A stretch of 64,000 nt of DNA from Micrasema longulum (lineage: Eukaryota; Arthropoda; Insecta; Trichoptera; Brachycentridae), in assembly GCA_022494885.1 (NCBI GenBank), contig JAGVSM010003779.1:1-64000 (forward strand). Direction: 5' to 3'. The notes beneath the pieces are model-generated. The model made no database searches. It was not told the origin of the DNA and saw only the letters and a program-made list of their open reading frames with translations. Shown here in pieces: positions 1 to 9,800 of the stretch; the stretch's first letter is position 1, and every line of letters begins with the position of its first letter. The position numbers were made by a program, and so were the translations under genes.

Positions 1-615
1 GTACCTAATGAAAATATTATAAATTGAAGTAGGTACCTACTTTAAAATAAATTGTAAGACATTTCGAGGGCATTTTGGAAAAATAATAATTAAAAAAGAA
101 GTCAATTTACTTCAAAATACAGCTTGTACACCCTACACAACTTGTTCTATATTATTTCTGCTACATACCGCATTTGAGGTCTCTTTGGCAGTGCCCACAT
201 ACCCGAAAAAGTTGCTTGTTGCCGAACGAGAAAAGCTGACCGAAGGGAGCTTTCTGTAATTTGGTAGCCTTGGAATCATTATGCTGAAAGAAGGTTATCC
301 AGAATTACATAATATGTACTTCATTGGATTGTGGAAAACGAATTCTACACTGACTAAATTTAATTTAATTTTAAATAAACACCACAAATGCCATATTTTG
401 GATATTTTAGAATAAATTAAAACTACAGAGTGATTTTATTTATTTCTTTAAAATATCACAAATGTCACTATGAAATAATTTGTTTATTTATTTCATTAAA
501 AAATAATATTTTAATGTGTACCTATTTATTAGTTTATCTAATCAAATTTATAACACGATGTAATAAAAAGTAACATTATATAGTAACACGTCATATGTCA
601 TTATATACTTCATTA
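1..615. other. AT-rich stretch, no gene seen
   Basis: No ORF of note. A GC-richer patch at about 180-300 may be a remnant of the transposon that follows, but I see no recognisable domain or terminal repeat in it. Confidence 0.4.
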
Positions 616-1660
616 TCAGAATAGATAATTGAAATTCACTTGACCAATTTCATCAATACCACTCATATCCTCACTAATTGATGAATTGGAAAATGATCCG
701 TCAAAGGTATCTTCCTCTGATTCTCCAAGATCCATTATCATTTAGTTGGTGTACGTATTCATTTTAGGTTCCAACTTTTTTAAATACATCTTTAAATATC
801 TGCATATCAATAGAATCAACTTCTTCTACGGGTAAGGTTTGTACGAGATCTATCGTGAAATTTACGTTTCTAGCAGCTACTTTCCCAACATTTCTTCTTT
901 CAGTGAAATCGGTATTGGAATTGATTCACATTGCTTGTTATGATATGACGTGTTGTCTATAACTAGCACAGATTTTGGATCAAGATTAGCTTCTCCGTCA
1001 CCCGTTTTATACAATTAATTGAATTCATGAAACCATGTCTTCTGATCTGCTTTAAATGTCAGAAGTAGGTTGGGTGCAAAACCATTTTCACTACACGCGT
1101 GAATGATGATGAACCGGTTGCCTCTATTGATCGGAACTTTGGTTCTATTGCTGATGTTGTCAGTCCAGGGCTGATATCCTAAATGCTCTCGTGGCCGTAT
1201 TATCTCGTGTATTTACATACAAAATACACGAGAAAAATTGTTTTCTCGTGCCACGAGAGTGATTCAGAATAGCACCCTAGGCACGTTGTGTTGTATGTGT
1301 ACTGTGAATGTACGCCTCATTAGAATACCCATTTGGACATCCCTGTTTCTTAAATTCATCTACTTTTATTAGGTATGTACTGCATTAAGTCTGATGTAAT
1401 TTTTTACAACAAGCAACTTGCGATTTGTTTCAGTCTTTTTTCAGCAAAAACCCAAATGGCATAATATGATTTTTCCCAATGTAGATAAACTTTTTACGTA
1501 GTTGATATCTCGCTTTGAAACTTCATAATTTTTTCGATTGTTGGCAAAGTCTTATGTACTAAGTGAGTCATAGATGCACCTTCTAATTCCCTCGTAGTCA
1601 AAACCATCTAATATGGATCGTGGCAATAGCCTGAGTCGTTTCTTCCCTGGTGTTCTAAAT
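616..1660 (-). pseudogene. DDE transposase relic (Tc1/IS630-like superfamily)
   Basis: Read on the minus strand this matches the large arthropod family of DDE-superfamily transposases. It starts near 1657 with an FRTPGKKR-type N-terminal segment followed by GFDYEGIRRCIYDSL, continues through NEAYIHSTHTT (equivalent of the first catalytic motif, where the usual Asp looks replaced), then FIIIHACSENGF, then the second catalytic motif SVLVIDNTSYHN with its Asp kept, and ends in an acidic Ser/Glu/Asp-rich tail with a stop at 616-618. Several in-frame stops and frame changes (for example after HEFN, and before FANNRKNYE) show it is dead. A MITE at 1168-1277 interrupts it between THTTQRA and WTDNIS, and the frame resumes on the other side. 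The family is recognised from motifs, the exact clade is not. Confidence 0.75.
1168..1277. mobile_element. Short foldback MITE inside transposase relic (family G)
   Basis: The ends are imperfect inverted repeats: GGGCTGATATCC on the left and, read inward from the right, GGGTGCTATTCTG. The interior folds again (CACGAGAG arms and a TCTCGTGTATTT/AAATACACGAGA hairpin). The transposase frame continues cleanly across the insertion, leaving only two extra bases (CA left, TA right) that would be a 2-bp target duplication. A related element with TIR GGGCTGGTATTCTGAAT lies at 27690-27816. Confidence 0.7.
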
Positions 1661-1857
1661 ATGAGTTATTGAGTTGAAGGTGAAGATCCTTCTTCCTTTG
1701 CCATTCCAGTTACGACACATTGAATGCTCGACTTTGTAACCTAACCTAACACGATTATATTATTGCGATTATTCTCAAAGAGTGTCATATTTAAGATATT
1801 TTCTTTGAAAATGTAATTCATAGGTAGCATTTTTTAGACAAATCTAAATATACAATA

Positions 1858-2229
1858 CAGGATGTTTATTAAACCCTGTCACATCCGAAACCACGATGAT
1901 CAGTATGAGGAAGAAGGCAATATTGGCACATTAAAATATTTTTTTAGAACAAATAAAATTTAAAAAAATAAAATGTCAAAAAAAGCAAATGGTTGCTTAC
2001 TTCTGCAGGGGAGTAACGAGTGGGGAGGGGAAATCTGATGCGCCCACAACCGCGCGCCCGCACTCCCCTTACTTTTCCCCTGCAGAAGTGAGCAACCATT
2101 CGTTTTTTTAGATATTTTATTTTAATAATTTTTCTTTGTTCTAAATATTTTTTTAAATATGCTAATATGTCTTCTTTCCCATAATGATCATCGTGGTTTT
2201 GGATGTGACAGGGTTTAAAGAACATCCTG
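1858..2229. mobile_element. Near-palindromic MITE, TA target site (family T, copy 1)
   Basis: The element is bounded by CAGGATGTT and AACATCCTG with TA on both flanks. Inverted repeats (ACCCTGTCACATCC arms) run almost to the centre, where GCAGGGGAGTAACGAG-type sequence faces an inverted copy, so the whole 372 bp could fold into one long hairpin. No coding capacity: the 93-codon minus ORF covering it is only the palindrome read through. A second copy is at 31526-31889. Confidence 0.85.
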
Positions 2230-3059
2230 TATAATATGACACATCAGCATTGCTTTTGAAGAGTAAAAAGAAAAAAAAAACTTGATGAAAAAAAATATGG
2301 TTTTGTTAGCGTTATTTTAGTTTTTAGGCACTTTTGGGAATTCTGTTTTTTTGAGTAGACTATTTTATCCAATGTGCGATATTTAAAAATAAAATAAAAA
2401 ATATTTTAATTTTTCCATCACAGTTTTTATTTATTCATAAATACATTATTACAAAATTAGTATCGAAGATAGAGTCTAAATCAGTTTCACATGTTTAAAA
2501 AAAATATATTATGAATAGAGGTTCTAAAAAATACACAAAAAAACAATTTCCTCACCTGCATTGTCTATTTACATTGGTTTTATGCGCTTTTAAAGATCTG
2601 GTTTAATCTTTGTATTGGTAATACAGGGAAGATGACAAGATAATTATTATATTATCGTTATAATTAAAATCTTGGTTCACACGTGACAAAAAAGATCCAT
2701 TAGTATGGTGACCACTTAAAAAAAAAAACACCCATACCATGAGATGAAATTTTATGCTCAAGAAATATTATTTCAGTAAAACGTATTTGAAAGATTTTGT
2801 TTCATAAAATGGACCATTATTTTGTTTGCACACATTTGATTAAGTTTGGATGGACAAATGCGCTGTATTTATGAACAAAAAAATGTTTATTTTAGTAAGC
2901 ATAATTTGAACAGCTCTTTATTTACAAAAATAACATTGTTTTATTTACAAGCTACAAATATTTATAACAAGGTGAATACACAGAGTGCTAAGTGATCAGT
3001 GAAACCAGCCAATGACAGGTTGGTTAAAAGCCTTGTAAATACTCACCAAGACTTCCCAG
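2230..3059. other. AT-rich intergenic stretch
   Basis: Homopolymer-rich sequence without coding signal. I see no repeat shared with elsewhere in the window. Confidence 0.4.
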
Positions 3060-3656
3060 TAGCTCAATCACAAATAACTATCGACGTGCTAATAAGTGAC
3101 ATGATAACAATTTATCACCATGGTTGTTTATCGTATTCGCGATCACAATGGAACATCCGTGAACACCTAATATTAAATGGTAAAATATTTACGTTTCGCG
3201 ACGTATAATCCTGCTGTGCAATCACTTGTTTGAATTTCACCGGTGTAAATATGGAAAATATTCCAAAACTGCTATTTTTATTTATTTATTTATTATTTAT
3301 AATGCTATTTATTGCATTCAGTCGGCGGTTGGCAAGCCAAATGTCAAGAAAAGCAGTCGCCATAGTAAATGTTATTTATTTTTCTTTTTTTTTTGTGTTA
3401 GATACTCCTTACTATTTTGCAAATGCAATACATATATTGTATTATTTTTTATAGTAAACGCCCATTTTTCACGAATGAACTGTATTTATTTACGAGGAAA
3501 ACAAAAAAACAAACCAACACGAGCGTTGACTAAGAGATTACACACGCGTTGACTTATGACTGCGATAACTTAAGCACGTTCATTATTGTTCATTGTGATT
3601 GCTCGAATGCTTAGCATGTTTTTAAGCACGTCGATAGTTAGTTGTGATTGAGCTAC
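3060..3656. repeat. Inverted-arm element (foldback-like)
   Basis: About 33 bp at 3060-3093, containing AGCTCAATCACAAATAACTA, is repeated in inverted orientation at 3623-3656 with few mismatches. Shorter copies of the same words (GTGCTAATAAG, CGATCACAATG) recur within. The enclosed 560 bp is AT-rich, and its two overlapping ORFs (3226-3552) are hydrophobic low-complexity shadows. Probably a non-autonomous foldback element; no target duplication identified. Confidence 0.5.
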
Positions 3657-4788
3657 AGGTGATTTTTTTGAAATGACATAATATAAAATACTCTTAATAA
3701 CAACAGATGCTGGGCCTTCAAAAGCAAACTCTTTAAATATGTACAAGTTATGTTATTTTACCTACTAAAACAGTGAACCAGAGTGCATCAGAACTCAATT
3801 CGAAACTATTTACATACATATTACGTAACTGAATATTTACCCTCTTTGATTTCCGATTATATTAATTAAATTTATAAATCAACCTGAAGAAGAATTATAT
3901 TTCTATTTTTTCCTATGAGTCTCGTTCGAATAAGATACATTTAATTCGAAGAAATGTGTAAAACTAGAAAGCCCCGAAAGGGGACACTTCAGTCTTACAT
4001 TAAACCATAAAATATTATAATTCAATCTGTATTTTTGTCACTCACTTGCACTTGATAGTGTGTAACATACTGCAATGAGGAAGTTCAGCTCTATGGGAAA
4101 TTGGATATATGAAATGTTTTCTTACGCGCAATAAAAATTAGAGCATTAAATTGTAGAATAAAGTTAATTAAAAATGAACAAAATTAAAAAAAAAAAATTC
4201 AATAGAAACTAACTACTTTGAACCATGTCACTAGATCAGATGAATCAACCGATGATAAGAGAATTGAGAAAGATTTCCAGTTTACAGTACGTCAATAGAC
4301 CAATTGGCAGAACTGACTGAGAAGAAGCGGAAGAGAACTTGAAATGTCACACCCAAAGTAATTATTGAAACGCAAAACTTAAAAAAATCATAGTGCTGAT
4401 AAATACGATACAAAAATATAAAAAAAAGATTTTGGCTTCATAAATAGTCTCTACTCACAAATAATAAAACCACCGAACTTCCTCATTGGAAAACAAGTTG
4501 CAGGAATTGATAAAAAATGGCATATAATTATTTAATTCGATAAAGAAAGAAGAGAAACTTTACGGTTCAAACAACAAAAATATTGTTGCATCTCGGACAA
4601 TTTTAAAGGAATACAATTTGACGGGATGACGACACAAAACGTGCTTTAGAAAAATGTAAAGATTGCTTCGGCTGATCCATACATTTTAGAGAAGTTTCAT
4701 CATATAATTTAGTGTTCAACTGATATCATGTCACAGAAAACATTTTGCATTAAGGTTCCCGATTACATGACAGTGAGATTATCAGATA
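3657..4788. other. AT-rich intergenic stretch
   Basis: No domain, repeat or splice-compatible exon recognised. Confidence 0.4.
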
Positions 4789-5203
4789 TGCGAGGGTTGT
4801 CCGTAAAATAAGTTTCCCTATTTTTTTTCACAATGAAAACCATTTTTATTTCGATAAATTCGGATGGGAGATCGTCCTACACCCACCATACAGTTCGGAC
4901 TTGGCCCCGAGCGACTACCATCTCTTCCCTGATTTGAAGAAACACCTCGGTGGAACGCATTTTACAAACGAAAAGGAGCTGCAAGAAGAGGTTCTGAGCT
5001 ACTTTCACGGTCTGGCGGGAGACTTCTATGACCAGGGAATCTAAAAGATGGTGACTCGGATGAAAAAATGCATCAAAGTCAACAGAAGCTATCTAGAAAA
5101 ATAGCTGAAGGTCTAAGCTTTCCAATGATGTATTGCTCGTTGTAAATAAAAATGATTTTCACTGTGAAAAAAATAGGGAAACTTATTTTACGGACAACCT
5201 TTG
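4789..5203 (+). mobile_element. Internally deleted mariner element
   Basis: Terminal inverted repeats of about 45 bp share GGTTGTCCGTAAAATAAG and TTTCCCTA followed by T-rich sequence and TCACA, and both ends abut TA. Between them only the C-terminal part of a mariner transposase remains (about 4858-5105, plus strand), including HPPYSSDLAPSDYHLFP with the last Asp of the DD34D triad, followed by LKKHLGG. The N-terminal DNA-binding part and the first two catalytic Asp are deleted, and stops interrupt the tail. At 415 bp it is a third of a full mariner, so it could only move in trans. Confidence 0.85.
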
Positions 5204-5450
5204 TAGATTTATGTGTCGAGGTAAACAAGAAATGTCACAATAAAATGATTGTGCCTATCTAGAATTGAGTACGAGGTTTCTTAAATTGATAGTGAACTTG
5301 TAGTTTGTAAATGCCAAGTCACTGACCTTTTTTATTTCGTAAAAGCAAACATTACTAATTCGACTAGGATTAAAATAACATGCTGAAAAAGAAATACACA
5401 GTATAATTAGTCGTTTTCAAAAACATAATACAGTTTTTAAATATTTGTAT

Positions 5451-6555
5451 ACAACCACTTAGCGACTTTTCTATGTCTAGTGGTTTCGAGACGTGCCTGT
5501 CTCTTTGTCAGGACACCAATTAAACCAACATACAAAACCCTCTATACACCTTCACTGTAGTTGTTGCAAAAAATATATAAAACCAACATGACATGCATTT
5601 TAATAAGCAACCCTTACATGAACTGATTAGGTTATGAAAAAAAATTATGTTGTGGGAGAAATAGTTGAAAAAAGAGGGAGGGAATGAAGGGAGGGGCGTG
5701 AGTTTAATAGCTATACGGTGACCATTCAAATGGAATATGGTATAATGGGCTATGTTGAAAGGTTGTTTGATTATTAATCAAAGGAACATTATTTTTTAAA
5801 GCTTTACTAATGGGAAATATTTCTAAGTAAGATTTTAACTCTTGTATCTTTATTGAAGTCCTGATTAAAATTAATTAGGTAATTTGCGAATTCGGAGAAA
5901 TTGACATTGTGAAGACACCTCATATCATCGCGTTGGGAAAACAAGGTTCTATGTAGATTCATAATTTTTTTGAGACATGAAAGTTTAAAATGAAGACATT
6001 ATTTTATTAAATATTTTTTATTAATATTGTCTTAGTAAACTTAATAATAATTGAGGATTGATTTCGTTTTTCATTAAAATTTTGATGCAGATGGAATCGA
6101 TATTTAAATAAAAATATAATAAAAATTCAACGTAAAAAAATATATTTTGTTAGATAGAACCTTGTTTCCCCAACGCGACGATATGTTCTTTAACACGAAT
6201 ATCAAAATTTCTTGATGTTCTTCCAACGTACACTGAAGATGGTAAATGGGTAAAAAAAAAAAAGATTACCAATGAGGAGAAAAACAGAATCTCAAAACTC
6301 ATTGTACAAGGGATCGAAGCTGTACAATGAGTTACATGAAGAAATAAAGGAAATAGAAAAAATTGAAATATTTCAAATTAATTTGAAAAAATATGTTATT
6401 GGGAAATTTTGATAAAAAAATTGTAATATTATTAAAAGTTTATATTAGTTCTTAAGATGTTATGAACTAACTTAATAAAGCATAAATAAATAAATAAATA
6501 AAGATACGGGTACGTCTCGAAACCGGTAGATATAGAAAAGTCGGTTAGTGGTTAT
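5451..6555 (-). mobile_element. Penelope-like element relic with inverted ends
   Basis: The ends are inverted copies of each other over about 45 bp (CGACTTTTCTATGTCTAG then TGGTTTCGAGACGT at 5462-5494, reversed at 6510-6555). Inside, on the minus strand at about 6150-6245, is a GIY-YIG endonuclease remnant reading VYVGRTSRNFDIRVKEH then IVALGKQGS and a stop. A second copy of its last codons lies in plus orientation at 5925-5965, so the inside is also inverted. The repeated ends carry hammerhead-like words (CTGACAA, AGAGAC/GTCTC, GAAACC). GIY-YIG plus inverted flanks plus hammerhead residues point to a decayed Penelope-like element. Confidence 0.65.
5465..5515 (-). ncRNA. Decayed hammerhead-like motif (PLE end)
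   Basis: Minus strand: CCTGACAA, stem II AGAGAC/GTCTC, GAAA, then a stem III with ACCACT pairing to AGTGGT. The core CUGANGA has its G8 changed to A, so cleavage is not expected. The inverted copy at 6510-6555 keeps only the GTCTCGAAACC half. Confidence 0.4.
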
Positions 6556-6686
6556 GTCCTAATATTTTATAACATTTAGTAAAATGTTTGACCACAAAGT
6601 GAATGCTTTAAATATTAATAACACAATACAGTGTTCACAGTTTTATCACACCTGCTAGGTATTAATGATTACAACTTATGAAGTTC

Positions 6687-6895
6687 TTATATGCTAGTCC
6701 ACTTGGTTGATATGACCGTGTCATGATGATAGAAATTGCATTCTAACTTATTGAGGCAGAACTTCCCGAAGCGACACGGCTTGGGATGGAAAAAGTGACA
6801 CGACATGTTCGAACAGTTTGGGTAGAACTTGCATATGGAGGGCAAGGGTGTTGCAGATATTGTTTTGTAGTTGGATACGGGAACTACTCTGGAAG
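6687..6895 (-). CDS. ZC3H14: ZC3H14 exon 11 (CCCH fingers 4-5, stop)
   Basis: After the TTTCAG acceptor it reads SRVVPVSNYKTIS, then the last two fingers CKFYPNCSNMSCHFFH and CRFGKFCLNKLECNFYH, and ends TKWTSI at a TAA (6687-6689). A short tail after finger 5 containing KW also matches vertebrate ZC3H14. No strong AATAAA was seen within the next 300 bp. Confidence 0.93.
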
Positions 6896-9800
6896 CTGAA
6901 AATGATAAAAATAAATATTATGAGAAGCTAAACTTTTAGAAATAAGACAAATATATTGTTTACAATGTTTAAAATATATATTTAAGAACCAAAATGTATT
7001 TACAAGTAATTCATATAGACCAAGTCAAAGAAGGAATTGTGTGCTAGAAATACCACATTGTAAAACAAGGCTCGCACAGAGACAAGCATATTTTTTAGGC
7101 CCAAAAAAATTAATTCTTTCTTTGCTGATAATATTTCATTGATCCCAAACTTTCAAAATTTTTCTTCTTTTAAAAAATACGCACTATCCTGGATTCAAAC
7201 TAAAAATATTAACTCTTTTTTTCTATGATATATTTTGTTGCCCTTTAATAATAAGGAGTATTTTTATGTTTTTTTATGTGTTTTTATATTTTTTATTTCC
7301 TTTTTTAATATAATATAATATTTTCTTTTCTCTTTTTTATATAACAAAAAAATATTATACCTGTCAATTTATTATGGGAGCATAAATTCATAAACATTTC
7401 TTGTATACCCATAAACAGGCCATGACTTTGTGGAATTTTTGTTTCCTATTTTTACTGTTAATATGTATTTCATTGCTATGTAATTATCCTTTAGTTTTTT
7501 AATACTCTGTTTTCCCTCTTAAGTATATTGTAAAAAAAATAAAATATTATAATAACTAAATGCAGAAATAAAAACGAGCAAGAGGGCAGTCCTATGTATT
7601 GCACCCCCAGAAGTACATTGCCGTGAGTCGAAATTTGGCTGTTTTGAGTTATGAATGCAGGTAAACCATATTTTTTTCTCTTTTTTAAGAGAACACTCAC
7701 ATATTGGTACAATTATTTATGAGCGAGATATACCGCAAACTTCAGTATTCTTTGAAATCAATAAATATCGAGAAGATGATCATTGTTATTATATGAAGGT
7801 GAGATGATCAGTCTTATATGTCTGATGCACTGTAAAATATTCTAGTGTAAGAACACCCTTTTAAATAATAAATAAATATTTCACATCGACCATATCTGGA
7901 ATCAAACCTGAAACCACTTGCATGGTAGACAAACTTGCTGATCATTGCACTACGAGGCGGAAAAAAATTACAATTATAAAATGAAAACTGACCAACAGCG
8001 GGCGACGAAGGTGTGATGGACGAAACTTGATTGACTAGTTTGGTTTTCGTCTTTATCACTTTGCTGTGCGTGTAGGGACAGCCTTTCCTGACACACGACT
8101 TGTCGAACTTGCATACAGGGTGGCCGTAGGCGCAGTTGTCTCCAAAGGCACAGGCAGGGAAGGAGAGGCACAAGGGGGCCGGGGAGAGCGAGGAGGGGGT
8201 GGCCGGGGGGTGGTAGAACTCGCACGCAGCACCCAGGCGGCAGTCGGGGAAGAAACGACACTTCGGCTCCCGGATACTCGGGGTCAAAGAACTCTTACGT
8301 TTCTTGTCGGGAGGAACTGAAAAAACAAATGATAATTTAATGTAAACACTTATTTAACCAAAAATATATTTTTCATGACTTAATATTTATTTTATTTATG
8401 AGCTTTTTCCAAGCTACACAAGCTTCCATATCAAGGTTTAATATAGTAATTAATACACTAGAACTTTATTTATCCGAACCCCGGTCACTTGGATTTCCAA
8501 ATATACGGATCACTATCATGAAATAAATACCCGATAACTGTCAAGTATTTAGGGGACCTCGCTGCTTGTACTTCGCCAAAGCAATTATATTTGCTGGACA
8601 TTGAGTTTTTCTACTGACATTTCTTGGTGGAACTGCATTTTAATTATAATAATAAAAATACGTATGTACATAGTTTTATTTCACTTTATTTTTGCTTTCA
8701 GAGAATCACTTAATTACCTCGGGCCCGGGGGATATAGCTGTCGATGGAACTACCAACCAGCGGCCCCTGTTATAGTTTTAATTAAATTTAAATACATATA
8801 ATTCATTTACATTTTCATTATAAAACTTCATAAAATTATACATTTTAAACCAGTTTTTATTATATACATTCAAACAAAACTTAAATTCATACAATTGTTA
8901 TTACCTTATACTTATATTATTTTAATTTAAACTCTAATTTCCATAATTATATAAAATCATGATTTACAACCCCTGCTTGAACTTGTATATAACATAGAAA
9001 TTCGTTTAGTCTCCCACCAGTCTGACGATGTCGTTCACGACGAAACCCGGTCACTGGTAAAAATTTATGAATAAAAGTGGAATAAAACTATATACATATT
9101 ATTATAATTTGCTGGACATGTTTAAGTAAATTTATATTCCATTCGAATTAGCTGTATTATTTCAACAGCAATGAAAAAGTGATCTTAGAGTCAATTTTGA
9201 ATTTTCTTTCAATACATTACCTTAATTTTAAGGTTAGTCAAATTATCCGGATCTCTGCGTATGGGATAATATCTGCCATTCATTAATCAGGATAATTAAA
9301 GTTTTACCGTGATATCCTATTTTAGAATTTTTAGTTGTCTACTTAATACTAAATCTAATACATATAGAGATACATAATAAGTTAAGTTTTAAGACGCTGG
9401 GTTAAAATTACTAATTAGAAATCTTATAAATAAGAATTTCCCCTTAGCTTTGCTAAACGCTGTATAAAACAAAATACGCAGCAGCGTTGGGAGGATCATT
9501 ACCGCGCTTCTTCTACAGGTAAAATCACTAAAATGTTTTTCCCAACGCTGGCTGATGCAGCAAACTTCCGTCATCATCACCAAAGTACTTTCGAAACGAC
9601 CCAAATTTTTACCGGACACGGAGCTATGAGAAGTTATCTATATAGGTTTAAATTAAGGAATGATGACTATTGTCCATGCGATGATATTTCTTCACAGAGT
9701 ATAGAACATCTGTTATTTCAGTGCCCATTTTTCAGTTTGCAACGCCATAATCTTGAAGCAGAATGCAGGAAAGATGGAATATCCTTAACAGATATCCACA

